A model generated the notes under the pieces. It saw only the letters and a list, made by a program, of their open reading frames with translations. It was not told where the DNA came from and ran no database searches. DNA of 64,000 nt from the NCBI GenBank assembly GCA_050942895.1, contig JBMNOE010000005.1:62001-126000 (forward strand), given 5' to 3'. The stretch comes from JBNRMR01 sp050942895. Lineage in GTDB: Bacteria > Bacillota > Clostridia > Christensenellales > UBA1750. Below are positions 25,093 to 32,942 of this stretch, piece by piece; position 1 is the first letter of the stretch, and each line of letters begins with the position of its first letter. The position numbers and the translations under genes are program-made.

Positions 25093-26098
25093 CACAGATC
25101 CTTCTTTGCCGCCCTGAGTATTTTTCATATGATTTCCATAGAATTATAATAAGGGCGCTTATTAAAACAACGAACCAAAATGTAATAAATCTAAAAATAA
25201 GGCTTGCGGCTATCGCCTGCTCCATAGATAGGCTGTATGCCACCAGCATTCCGCTCATGGCGGCCTCAAATGTGCCGATTCCGCCGGGGAGCAGGGGGAT
25301 CATAGCGGCGAAATAGGCAACGAATGTGACGGCAAAAAGCACGAAAAGATTCACAGGCGCATATTGGGTGACGATTATATAAAGCTTGACGGGAAAAAGC
25401 GCCCATATAGCAAGGGACAGCAGAAACTGAAAGAGCCATTCTCGCGGCCGGCTGCTGATGGCCTTGGTATCGCGGGAAAAATCGCTCGCCCATTTTTTTA
25501 TCCAGAGAGCTATCTTGCCCTGAGAGCGGATTCTTTGAATCCTTGCATCAAGTTTTTGGGTGAAGAGCAGGGCGTAAACCAAAAAAACTGCCAAAAAGAG
25601 CAGAATTGTTATCAATATTATCCTGACATAAGGCAGGCTTAAAAACTCAACCCTTCCTGAAAGGGCGATCACTGCCACAATGTTCAGCGCGACAAGGGCA
25701 GTCAGGCTCAGTGACTTTTGTATGGTCACCAGCGAAGTGGACTGATTCGTGTTAAAGCCCAAGATATTGTTAAGCTGGACAACCCTTGCGACCTCGCCGC
25801 CCACCTTTTCCCCGGGGTTTGATGCGTCCACAACAACCCCGTAAGAATTTACCACCAGCAGCCTCAGGAATGGAGCGGGCAGTTTTAGGACTTTGCACAG
25901 CCTGTGCCACTGATAGTTAAGGGAAAGCTGGGTTAAAATTTGCAGGAAAAGCAGCAGCGCTATCAGTCTGCCGGGAATTGTCCGCAGATGTGACAATATG
26001 AGAGCAAAGTCCGTGTTGATGGCGATGTATATGAGCGCCGCCACCGTCAGCACCGCCAGCACTTTCATAATCGCGGACGATACCTTTCCCTTGATCAT
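25082..26098 (-). CDS. flippase-like membrane protein (UPF0104 / LPG synthase transmembrane domain family)
   Basis: 338 residues with seven to eight hydrophobic segments. LLVVNSYGVVVDASNPGEKVGGEVARVVQLN (about 84-114) and the late MIPLLPGGIGTFEAAMSG (about 275-292) are hallmarks of the lysylphosphatidylglycerol synthase TM domain family, whose members flip or modify lipids without the soluble aminoacyl-transferase domain. An ATGA overlap couples it to the upstream nicotianamine-synthase-like gene, and an 11-base overlap to pssA. The coupling suggests that the three products handle one lipid-linked compound. Confidence 0.85.
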   Translation of the reverse strand: MIKGKVSSAIMKVLAVLTVAALIYIAINTDFALILSHLRTIPGRLIALLLFLQILTQLSLNYQWHRLCKVLKLPAPFLRLLVVNSYGVVVDASNPGEKVGGEVARVVQLNNILGFNTNQSTSLVTIQKSLSLTALVALNIVAVIALSGRVEFLSLPYVRIILITILLFLAVFLVYALLFTQKLDARIQRIRSQGKIALWIKKWASDFSRDTKAISSRPREWLFQFLLSLAIWALFPVKLYIIVTQYAPVNLFVLFAVTFVAYFAAMIPLLPGGIGTFEAAMSGMLVAYSLSMEQAIAASLIFRFITFWFVVLISALIIILWKSYEKYSGRQRRICDDG

Positions 26099-26688
26099 AT
26101 GGCCACCTTTGTATTAAAGGCGCCGTCATGCAGGCAGCGGCTCACAACACATACCGAGGTGTTATCGACATTTGAAAAAACGCTGTGCTTTACGCAATTG
26201 CAAAAGAGCTCTCTTTCGCCCAAGAGAGGGCAGTAGAGCCTTTCCAGGGCGGATTTAGGCTGGCGAACCAGCACCCTGGCGCCCTCGGGCGCTTTTTTCA
26301 AAACCTCGCCGATTATAAAATCCTTGGGTGTGATCTGCATGGCGATATGGATTACAGAATAATCGCGGCAGCAGATATTCTTGCCGTCCGCGTGAATGAT
26401 GTCGATATTCTTAAGGCCAAGGCGGCGCAAAAACTCTTTGGATCTTTCAATGCAGGCCATGTCATTGTCGATAACCGTCACCCTTGATTGAGTGTATTTA
26501 TTGATCAATATGGCCGTGTACGGGCAAACTCCGCCGCCGATACAGAGCACATTGTCGCTTTTGCCTATGTTCGCCAGGGCAACCTCTCTTTTGACCATCA
26601 TCCTGTAATAAATGGACATAAAACGGTAGATGAGCTTGCTTTTCGTGGCCCAAAGCTCAAATTTTTGTGTAAGTTTAGTTATGCCCAA
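26095..26688 (-). CDS. nicotianamine-synthase-like SAM-dependent enzyme
   Basis: 197 residues. No ATG is available: TTG 26694 sits only two bases from AAGGAG, while TTG 26688 has a normal spacing of eight and is preferred. The SAM-binding Rossmann fold shows NVLCIGGGVCPYTAIL (46-61), the acidic VTVIDND (70-76) and HADG (99-102). The block VLVRQPKSALERLYCP (139-154) closely resembles the LVVRSAHGARGFLYP-type block of plant nicotianamine synthase and bacterial CntL. Those enzymes move the 3-amino-3-carboxypropyl group of SAM rather than its methyl group. The helical N-terminal region of CntL is largely absent. An ordinary methyltransferase remains possible. Third gene of the feo operon. Confidence 0.65.
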   Translation of the reverse strand: MGITKLTQKFELWATKSKLIYRFMSIYYRMMVKREVALANIGKSDNVLCIGGGVCPYTAILINKYTQSRVTVIDNDMACIERSKEFLRRLGLKNIDIIHADGKNICCRDYSVIHIAMQITPKDFIIGEVLKKAPEGARVLVRQPKSALERLYCPLLGERELFCNCVKHSVFSNVDNTSVCVVSRCLHDGAFNTKVAI

Positions 26689-26703
26689 GCCCAAAACTCC
26701 TTT

Positions 26704-28503
26704 CTAAGCGACCAAACCCATGACAAAGCTTATGATATGGTTCAGTAATCCGCCCAAAAACAGCGCTGTAAAGGTGGTGCCCACGGTGATGCTTATGGCA
26801 ACCTTTGCGTTAAACTCCTTGGCCAATATTCCAAAGACGGACAGGCAGGGCAGGTACACCAATGAAACGACCGCGCCGACATACATCTGAAGGGCTGTCA
26901 GGTTCATTGAAAGCAGCGGCGCCACCGACATCTCCCTGCGGATTATTCCCAAAATGAGCGACATGGACGCATCAGGGGGCAGTCCCAGCCAGCCGGAGAC
27001 CAAGGGTCTGAGGAATGTGCTGATGCCCTGGAGCATTCCCGTTTCGGCCAGTATAGCAGCGATGAAAACAGCGATGAGCATGGGGCCTTCAGCTTCCACC
27101 AGGAACTGTTTCATTCGAACAAAGAATTTTTTGAAATATGTCCTGCGCTCAGGTATGAGCAGATTGGGGATTTCAATCACTAAAGGATCGACGCTGCCCT
27201 TTAACACCTTGCTGGTTATTACGGACGTCAACACAAACACAAGGGCGCCTGTGAGGAAAACCGCCAGCAGCATCCAATATGAAAACTCCGACAGCAAAGA
27301 GATCAGCGCGCCGGTCTGGGAAATGCAGGGCACCGCAAAGCAGACTATGGAGGTGACTATAAGCCGCTCCTTGCGGGTGGTGGCGGTTCTCGTGCCGATT
27401 ATCGCCGGGACAGCGCAGCCGTAACCCAGCATTATGTTGATGAGACTGCCCCCCTGAACGCCCAGCTTTCTCATTATATTATCGAACAGGACGGCTATTC
27501 TTGGCAGTATCCCGCTGTCCTCAAGGAATGAAAACACCAGTTGAAAGAGAAGGACATAGGGCAGCACCAAGGCTAAAATCCATTCAAAGCTGATTCTAAA
27601 TATGCCGTATTGGCCGATCAGCACATTGCTGACCGTTTGTGAAAGGGGAAGCCATGATATAAGCGCTTCAAACAGAGGGACGATGCCCTTGTTTACAAGA
27701 GGCAGAAGCAGCCCAGCGCGAAGGCCTTTTCCCGCCCCGACGACAATGCCAAGGCTGATGAGTATTATGAATACCGCCAAGGGAATTCCCGGCCAGGGCT
27801 TGAGTAGCGCGTCGCCCAGCCTGTCCAGACTGCTTGTCTTGCCGTCGGTGTTTTTAACTGTGCGCAAAACGATCTCCCGGGCTCTTTCCCAGTGTTTAAG
27901 GCCGCCGCGGGTGCTTTTGTCTCCATCGCAGCCTATGCATGAACCGCAGGCGCTTGGACGCTGCTCTTTCGCTCCGGAGAGGACTTCTGCCAGCTTTTCC
28001 TTTAGTTCGTCAAAGCCCTGCCTCTTGACAGCCACTGTGGGGACTATAGGAACGCACAGTTCCTGCTCAAGCAGCTTTATGTTTATTTGAAAGCCCTTTC
28101 TGAGCGCCACGTCCGAGAGATTCAAAGCGGCGACAACGGGAATTTTATACTCCATCACTTCCAAAAGCAGCTTCACGCTGCCTTCAAGATCCGCCGCATT
28201 TAAGACAAATATTATCGCCAGAGGATCGCTGTTCATGAACTTCACGGCGACCTCCTCCGCTTCGGATGTGGCTGAAAGGGAATATGTCCCCGGCACGTCC
28301 AGAAGCGTATATTCAAAGCCGTCTATCTTGAATGCGCCCTTCATATAGGAAACTGTCGTGCCTGCATAGTTGGAGCTGACCACATGAATGTTGGTGAAAT
28401 CAGAAAAGAAAACGCTCTTTCCGACGTTAGGCGCTCCCATCAACAGTATTTTATTTTTTAAATCGAATATTTTTTTGTCTTCCTGCAATTCATATAGGCT
28501 CAT
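26704..28503 (-). CDS. feoB: ferrous iron transport protein B
   Basis: 599 residues, somewhat shorter than the usual 650-770. The N-terminal G-domain has G1 GAPNVGKS (23-30), G2 YAGTTV, G3 DVPGTYSL and a G4-like NLSD (128-131). The membrane part contains the two repeated gate regions and about eight helices (LVFSFLEDSGILPRIAVLFD, GYGCAVPAIIGTRT, and the second gate near residue 480). Between the G-domain and the membrane part lies C186-x2-C189-x2-C192 in SACGSCIGCDG, a possible metal or Fe-S binding knuckle. It takes up Fe2+ across the membrane. The AAGGAGG that serves it overlaps the end of feoA. Confidence 0.95.
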   Translation of the reverse strand: MSLYELQEDKKIFDLKNKILLMGAPNVGKSVFFSDFTNIHVVSSNYAGTTVSYMKGAFKIDGFEYTLLDVPGTYSLSATSEAEEVAVKFMNSDPLAIIFVLNAADLEGSVKLLLEVMEYKIPVVAALNLSDVALRKGFQINIKLLEQELCVPIVPTVAVKRQGFDELKEKLAEVLSGAKEQRPSACGSCIGCDGDKSTRGGLKHWERAREIVLRTVKNTDGKTSSLDRLGDALLKPWPGIPLAVFIILISLGIVVGAGKGLRAGLLLPLVNKGIVPLFEALISWLPLSQTVSNVLIGQYGIFRISFEWILALVLPYVLLFQLVFSFLEDSGILPRIAVLFDNIMRKLGVQGGSLINIMLGYGCAVPAIIGTRTATTRKERLIVTSIVCFAVPCISQTGALISLLSEFSYWMLLAVFLTGALVFVLTSVITSKVLKGSVDPLVIEIPNLLIPERRTYFKKFFVRMKQFLVEAEGPMLIAVFIAAILAETGMLQGISTFLRPLVSGWLGLPPDASMSLILGIIRREMSVAPLLSMNLTALQMYVGAVVSLVYLPCLSVFGILAKEFNAKVAISITVGTTFTALFLGGLLNHIISFVMGLVA

Positions 28504-28508
28504 GTCTG

Positions 28509-28727
28509 TCAGGCCTCCTTAACGAGGACTTTTGTGGCGACATCCTTGCCGATAGCGATCTTCCTGGTTGAAAGGGCGACGGATACCGGCCCGCCCAGCG
28601 CATACTTGCTCTCGACTTTCACCTTTACGCCTTCGATTATTCCGATGCTGGAAAGAAGATCATAATCAGGCACCGAAGTGATGATATAAGACTGACCTGT
28701 TTTCGCCTCATACAGACTATAGCCCAT
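28509..28727 (-). CDS. feoA: ferrous iron transport protein A
   Basis: 72 residues, SH3-like FeoA fold (YIITSVPDYDLLSSIGIIEGVKVKVES). Start ATG 28727 follows GGAGGAG by six bases; the longer frame from 28742 translates the ribosome binding site. It is the cytosolic partner of FeoB and first gene of the operon behind the GTTAG-type operator. Five bases separate it from feoB. Confidence 0.93.
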   Translation of the reverse strand: MGYSLYEAKTGQSYIITSVPDYDLLSSIGIIEGVKVKVESKYALGGPVSVALSTRKIAIGKDVATKVLVKEA

Positions 28728-28774
28728 TGCATACTCCTCCATATGTTTGCTGTTTTTTTATAGTAAAACGGAGG

Positions 28775-28832
28775 GTTAGCCCCGTCTAACTGACGCTTAT
28801 GATATCATATCAGATAAAATGGGTTATTGCAA
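28775..28832 (-). promoter_or_regulatory. feo promoter with GTTAG-N6-CTAAC operator
   Basis: On the minus strand TTGCAA (28832-28827), a 17-base spacer and TATGAT (28809-28804), then the dyad GTTAG-ACGGGG-CTAAC (28790-28775) about 14-29 bases after the -10 box, at or just past the start point. The arms and the six-base spacing are identical to the two sites in front of the siderophore importer (7852-7902). Most likely a repressor of the DtxR/IdeR type uses Fe2+ as co-repressor here; no such regulator gene lies in the window. Confidence 0.8.
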
Positions 28833-28904
28833 ACATTTTGCACTTTAAATCGTTAAAATATTGCAATATATTTTTAAACAATATAGTTCTCTATGAAAAA
28901 TGTG

Positions 28905-28954
28905 AAAAATAATAATAAAAGCCGCCATTCCCGAAAGCACGGTTGAGTGGCGGC
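28905..28954 (-). terminator. terminator of the large minus-strand amino-sugar operon
   Basis: GCCGCCA (28921-28927) pairs with TGGCGGC (28948-28954). Read on the minus strand, TTTTATTATTATTTTT follows the stem. It ends transcripts coming from the NagB-like gene before the feo promoter. The rest of the gap 28833-29010 is A/T-rich without further signals. Confidence 0.8.
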
Positions 28955-29010
28955 CTTTGCTTAATTGGTGCTAATACCCGCCTGTAGCCTGTAGGTCAGG
29001 CGCAGTCAGG

Positions 29011-29778
29011 TCAGAGCTTGGATGCGGCGGGAATATCCAAATAAAGCTTGCAATCGTATCTGCGCAGTATGGAAGCCGGGCAATCAGTTGAGATTTCGCC
29101 GTAAACAGTTTTGTAAACAGCGGCGGCTTTATGGGCTGTAGGACAGACCGCCTGCTTATATTCTGCCGCCATCATGAGGGGTATTGTCACTGTCATAGCA
29201 TGGCGGGGGACGCTGTCCATATCGGGGAAAGCGCCGTCATGGACAGCTTGAGCGAAGGATTGCTCATCAACTTTGACATGCTTGACCATGAGCGGATCGT
29301 TAAAGTCCGCTGAATCCGGCTCGTTATAGGCCAGATGCCCGGTTTCGCCGATGCCAAGGCAGGCCATGTCCAGCGGATGCTCTTCAAGCAGCTTTGCGTA
29401 GCGCGCACACTCGGCGTCAAAGTCAGTGGCGGCGCCGTCCATGGCATAGCAGGCTTTGAAGGGCGCCTTTGAAAAGATATGCTCCTGAGCAAAATTGCTT
29501 AAGAGATACGGGGAGTTTTCAGGAAGGCCCAGGTATTCGTCCATTACGAAGGCGTTCATGCGGGCCCAGTCCACACCTTCTTGGCTGAAAAAATACTTAA
29601 AGAAATCGCTGTGGGAAAAGGCACATGGAAAGAGAATGTTCACCTCATCCTTCAGCGCCAACTGCCGCCTTGCCTCCTGTGCGCAGGCGGCCGCGACGGC
29701 TTGCCCCATCTCATCCCTGTTGGCGTATACCAAAACGGTCATCTCTGCGGCCTTAAAAGTTCTTACATGCTGTACCAT
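29011..29778 (-). CDS. NagB-like sugar-phosphate deaminase/isomerase (stand-alone)
   Basis: 255 residues. Same clade as the N-terminal half of the fusion at 5013-6644: FVMDEYLGL holds the catalytic Asp, and CLGIGETGHLAYNEP holds the ring-opening His and a Glu. The canonical phosphate loop GLPTGGTP of NagB is replaced by LFPCAFSH, and the third catalytic position (Asp141 in E. coli) is Thr. Deamination of GlcN-6-P therefore cannot be assumed; a related amino-sugar phosphate (GalN-6-P, for instance) is possible. Last gene of the minus-strand operon, AAAGGAG before its ATG, followed by the terminator. Confidence 0.88.
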   Translation of the reverse strand: MVQHVRTFKAAEMTVLVYANRDEMGQAVAAACAQEARRQLALKDEVNILFPCAFSHSDFFKYFFSQEGVDWARMNAFVMDEYLGLPENSPYLLSNFAQEHIFSKAPFKACYAMDGAATDFDAECARYAKLLEEHPLDMACLGIGETGHLAYNEPDSADFNDPLMVKHVKVDEQSFAQAVHDGAFPDMDSVPRHAMTVTIPLMMAAEYKQAVCPTAHKAAAVYKTVYGEISTDCPASILRRYDCKLYLDIPAASKL

Positions 29779-29877
29779 TATTGTTCTCCTTTTGTATTTG
29801 TATGTTCATGGATGTTGCTTCGAAGGCGTCTCCCTTATGCCCATGCCAAAGGATGGCGCCCCGCAGCTTTTCCCCAA

Positions 29878-30990
29878 TCAGCCGTTCTTGCTGTGCAGAT
29901 CCACAAGATAGATATTCCCCCTGTCCTTGCCGCCCATGTCCGTGGCGAAGACTATGTACCGATCGTCCAGGGAGAAGGACGGATGAGGGTGCACAAAATT
30001 GCCGCTCATTGTGGAGCTGTGTGTGGCAACAGGCCGGAAGGTGCAGGTCATATCATCGTTATCGAAATCGAGGAGGGTGACAAAGTCATTGCCGTCTGCA
30101 GCCACCATGGAGCCGTCGTGGCTTTGTATGGAATGGCCTGCCTGAGCGCCTTTGGGCAGACAGGTGTAGACGCGCTCGTTTTTGCCGTCCGGCTCGCTTA
30201 TAATCCATGTGTGGCGGATATTTTTGAACTTCGGCTTGTCCCCGTACGAGAAAAACTTGCCATGGCAGGCGATATGCTTTCCATCGTTGGTGTAATATTC
30301 ATGGGTGCGGTGCTCATTGGGCTTTTCATTGCCCACGGGGCCGCCGTCGGTGCCGAAGATGTTGGCGCGCCACACCCGCTGATGGGTGCAATAATAGCCC
30401 CAAAGGCAGTACATGAACCACTCAGGATCCGTCGGATGGCACTGAATATGGTCGATTCGGGCATTGCGGTACATGATGGTGGTTTCCTCACCGGTGGCGA
30501 GGTCAAGCCTGAATATGCGCCAGATGGGTACCTGCAGCACCTCTTTGTCGTTGTTCGTAAATGACATGGATGTCTGGGTGAAGGAAATCATATATTTGCC
30601 GTCGCAGGTAATGGCAATTGTGCCCAACTTATCCTCGCTCTGGCATATAAGCTCTGTTTTAAGGCTGTGGACTCCCACGCGCCAGACTTTGCGGCCGTCG
30701 CCATAGTATAGGAAATCACCGGCCTTGTCGTAGTAAGCATGAGCCGTGGCGATACCCTTAAGATCGGTGAGCTGAATGTATTCACCGGTATGGAAGTTCA
30801 GGACGTAATAGTTTTCATGCCCATTGCGGATGGCGGAAAAGATTATCTCATCTCCATTACTTGTGAATGGGTTGGATGTGAAGTACATATGCCGGTTTTG
30901 ATCCTCGTCGATGGGTTGGATGATTGTGTAGCCGGTGTTGGGATCGACGAATGAGGCGGGTTTGCTCTTATAAACGTCTCCGATAGCCAT
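29878..30990 (-). CDS. oligogalacturonate-lyase-like seven-bladed beta-propeller
   Basis: 370 residues from ATG 30990, with AAAGGA at the expected distance; the longer frame to 31104 runs into the preceding gene. Family of pectate lyase 22/oligogalacturonate lyase: blades with NPFTSNGDEIIFSA, YYVLNFHTGEYIQLTD, HIQCHPTDPEWFMYC, TDGG and REH-like segment EHRTHEYYTNDGKHIACHG, FVHPHPSFSLDD. Several His positions typical of the Mn2+ site are kept. No signal peptide. Ogl cleaves unsaturated digalacturonate, but the neighbours (GH20, NagB, SIS) point to amino sugars, so its actual substrate may be another uronate-containing disaccharide. Confidence 0.75.
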   Translation of the reverse strand: MAIGDVYKSKPASFVDPNTGYTIIQPIDEDQNRHMYFTSNPFTSNGDEIIFSAIRNGHENYYVLNFHTGEYIQLTDLKGIATAHAYYDKAGDFLYYGDGRKVWRVGVHSLKTELICQSEDKLGTIAITCDGKYMISFTQTSMSFTNNDKEVLQVPIWRIFRLDLATGEETTIMYRNARIDHIQCHPTDPEWFMYCLWGYYCTHQRVWRANIFGTDGGPVGNEKPNEHRTHEYYTNDGKHIACHGKFFSYGDKPKFKNIRHTWIISEPDGKNERVYTCLPKGAQAGHSIQSHDGSMVAADGNDFVTLLDFDNDDMTCTFRPVATHSSTMSGNFVHPHPSFSLDDRYIVFATDMGGKDRGNIYLVDLHSKNG

Positions 30991-31004
30991 TTTGACTGTT
31001 CCTT

Positions 31005-32942
31005 TCATCTTCTGTTTTTGCCCATGCGGTAGTCGCGCCGCCTGAGTTCGCCGGGCAGCTCTGTCAGCTTTGCAAAGGCTTTGTTGAAGCGGATGATTAT
31101 CCACTGGACCGGCATGGACGCGCTGTGCAACGCAAGAGACTGACGCTTTAGCTGAAGGGCGCGGTCCTCAAGATCGGCTATGGCCTCCTCCATGGCCAAG
31201 ACATCCTCCGGGTTTTTCATGGACTGATCATAAACCTGGGCCATTTCAAGCCAAAAAAGTTTGATTTTGCCTCCAAAGATCCATTCGCGTAGGCTGAAGC
31301 TTTCACGGGGGACGATCTTCTCGTATTTGGTGAAAACCTCCATGGCGCTCTTGATGTTTTCAAGCAATTCTTCATTTTTGTATATCTGCTCAAGAGGCAG
31401 TTCCACGCGCCCCTGGCCTGGAATTTTCACCTTTGGCCAGCGCTTTTCCACCATGGTATAGGGCTTTGATAGCCTGTACATGGCTTCTACCAGCTCGGGC
31501 GCGTCCAGCCCGTAGAACAAATTGGCGAACCTGCGCTCCGGCTGATCTTCAAGTGTACCCAGCCAGAAGCATTCCGCGCCGCAGTAAAGGCCATACCATG
31601 TGGTTTCAAACAGGAAGGCCTCCCAGCAGCAGTTGACCATGCCCAGGGCGCCCCATTTGACAGCGGCGGCGCTGTAACCTTTTATGTTGGGGATATGGAA
31701 GGTGTAGTTGGGCGTCCAAAGATCGTCCGGGCCCACGCAGGCGGTGGCGCAGTGGCCGATGGCGGTAAAGCCCTTTTCACCCAGATATTTAAGATAGCCA
31801 AAGGGATGAAAGTGCTTTCCATCCGGCATCAGCAGATGATCTTTCGCGATGGAGCGCAGGGGCTCGTCCAAGCTGTCCAGCCCGCTTGAATGGAAGCTGT
31901 CCTTTGTCTGCCAGTTGAGGAAGGTTTCATAGACGCCGTCGCCGGTGTCATAGTCCCAATCACCCAGGATCAGATTCTTGTCGATGCTGTCAATTATCTG
32001 GGGGTGAGCAAAGGCCATGTCGGTGTAGCTGATGGGCATCGCTCCCAAAGAGCGAACGTATTCGGAAAGCTGATTTATGCGCTTTAGATAGAGGAACCCC
32101 TTGCCATGCTGCTGAACATATTCCTTGCAGTCGGGGCAATCACCCAGATAAAAGGTTTCATCGCCGCCGATCGACAGATATTTTGGGCCTCCATGGGCTT
32201 CGAAAATCTGGGCGATGAGCTCCTTGCTAAGTTCGAGAGATTCCTCCTTTAGGGGGCAGCACTGTGAACGGAAGCTATTGCCGGCCTCGATGTTTTCCAC
32301 CAGATGAGTGAAGTTCGGGTGGCTGAGAACGTATTCCATATGCCCAAAGGATTGCACAACCGGCACGATGTCTATAAAGTGATCCCGACAGCACTTTGTA
32401 AGCTGAGCAATTTCCTGGGGGGTAAAGGCGTTGCGGTCGCGGATGCATTCGTATTTTCCATGGTAGGGGAAGCGGTCGGAATAATCTATGTGCAGACAGT
32501 TGATTTTAATAGAGGCGATTTTTCGCACATACTCAAGGATATAATCCATATGGAAGGACTGAAAGCGCAGGTCAAACAATATGGCGCGCATGGCAAGGGC
32601 GGGCTTGTCCTTAATCTCAACGCCTCTAAGAACGCCTTCCTTAGCCTGTCTTAGCATCTGGCCCAAAGTTTGCAGGCCGTAGAAAAGCCCCGCGCAGCCG
32701 GAGGCAGCAATCTTTGCGCCTTCTTCGTCCACCGTCAGGCTGTACTGCTCATGGTCAAAGCTTGCCTCAAGAGAAAGGGCGATAGGGCATGCGCCGTTTT
32801 CGGCGGGCAGCTCAAAAAGGGCGGTAGCCAGGCCCTCAAGGGCTTTCTCCGGCCCACTGGCGGTAAAGCTTTCCAGAGCAAGCCGGCAGCTTTTTTCACT
32901 ATAATATGCCTGTGCGGGCTGGGGCATCAGATGATAGGTCAT
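31005..32942 (-). CDS. GH20 beta-N-acetylhexosaminidase-like protein
   Basis: 645 residues. An N-terminal GH20b domain (about 1-115) is followed by the GH20 barrel beginning at ALAMRAILFDLRFQSF, then LHIDYSDRFPY, and the catalytic pair Asp261-Glu262 in YLSIGGDETF, where Glu is the acid/base and Asp orients the substrate N-acetyl group. No signal peptide: hydrolysis of imported GlcNAc- or GalNAc-containing oligosaccharides in the cytoplasm. Start overlaps the AraC stop codon by four bases. A C-terminal helical region of about 130 residues may be a partner or substrate domain. Confidence 0.87.
   Translation of the reverse strand: MTYHLMPQPAQAYYSEKSCRLALESFTASGPEKALEGLATALFELPAENGACPIALSLEASFDHEQYSLTVDEEGAKIAASGCAGLFYGLQTLGQMLRQAKEGVLRGVEIKDKPALAMRAILFDLRFQSFHMDYILEYVRKIASIKINCLHIDYSDRFPYHGKYECIRDRNAFTPQEIAQLTKCCRDHFIDIVPVVQSFGHMEYVLSHPNFTHLVENIEAGNSFRSQCCPLKEESLELSKELIAQIFEAHGGPKYLSIGGDETFYLGDCPDCKEYVQQHGKGFLYLKRINQLSEYVRSLGAMPISYTDMAFAHPQIIDSIDKNLILGDWDYDTGDGVYETFLNWQTKDSFHSSGLDSLDEPLRSIAKDHLLMPDGKHFHPFGYLKYLGEKGFTAIGHCATACVGPDDLWTPNYTFHIPNIKGYSAAAVKWGALGMVNCCWEAFLFETTWYGLYCGAECFWLGTLEDQPERRFANLFYGLDAPELVEAMYRLSKPYTMVEKRWPKVKIPGQGRVELPLEQIYKNEELLENIKSAMEVFTKYEKIVPRESFSLREWIFGGKIKLFWLEMAQVYDQSMKNPEDVLAMEEAIADLEDRALQLKRQSLALHSASMPVQWIIIRFNKAFAKLTELPGELRRRDYRMGKNRR

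Noticed and set aside
29581..30564. 327-residue plus-strand frame
   Set aside because: Antisense to the NagB-like and propeller genes; no recognisable domain.
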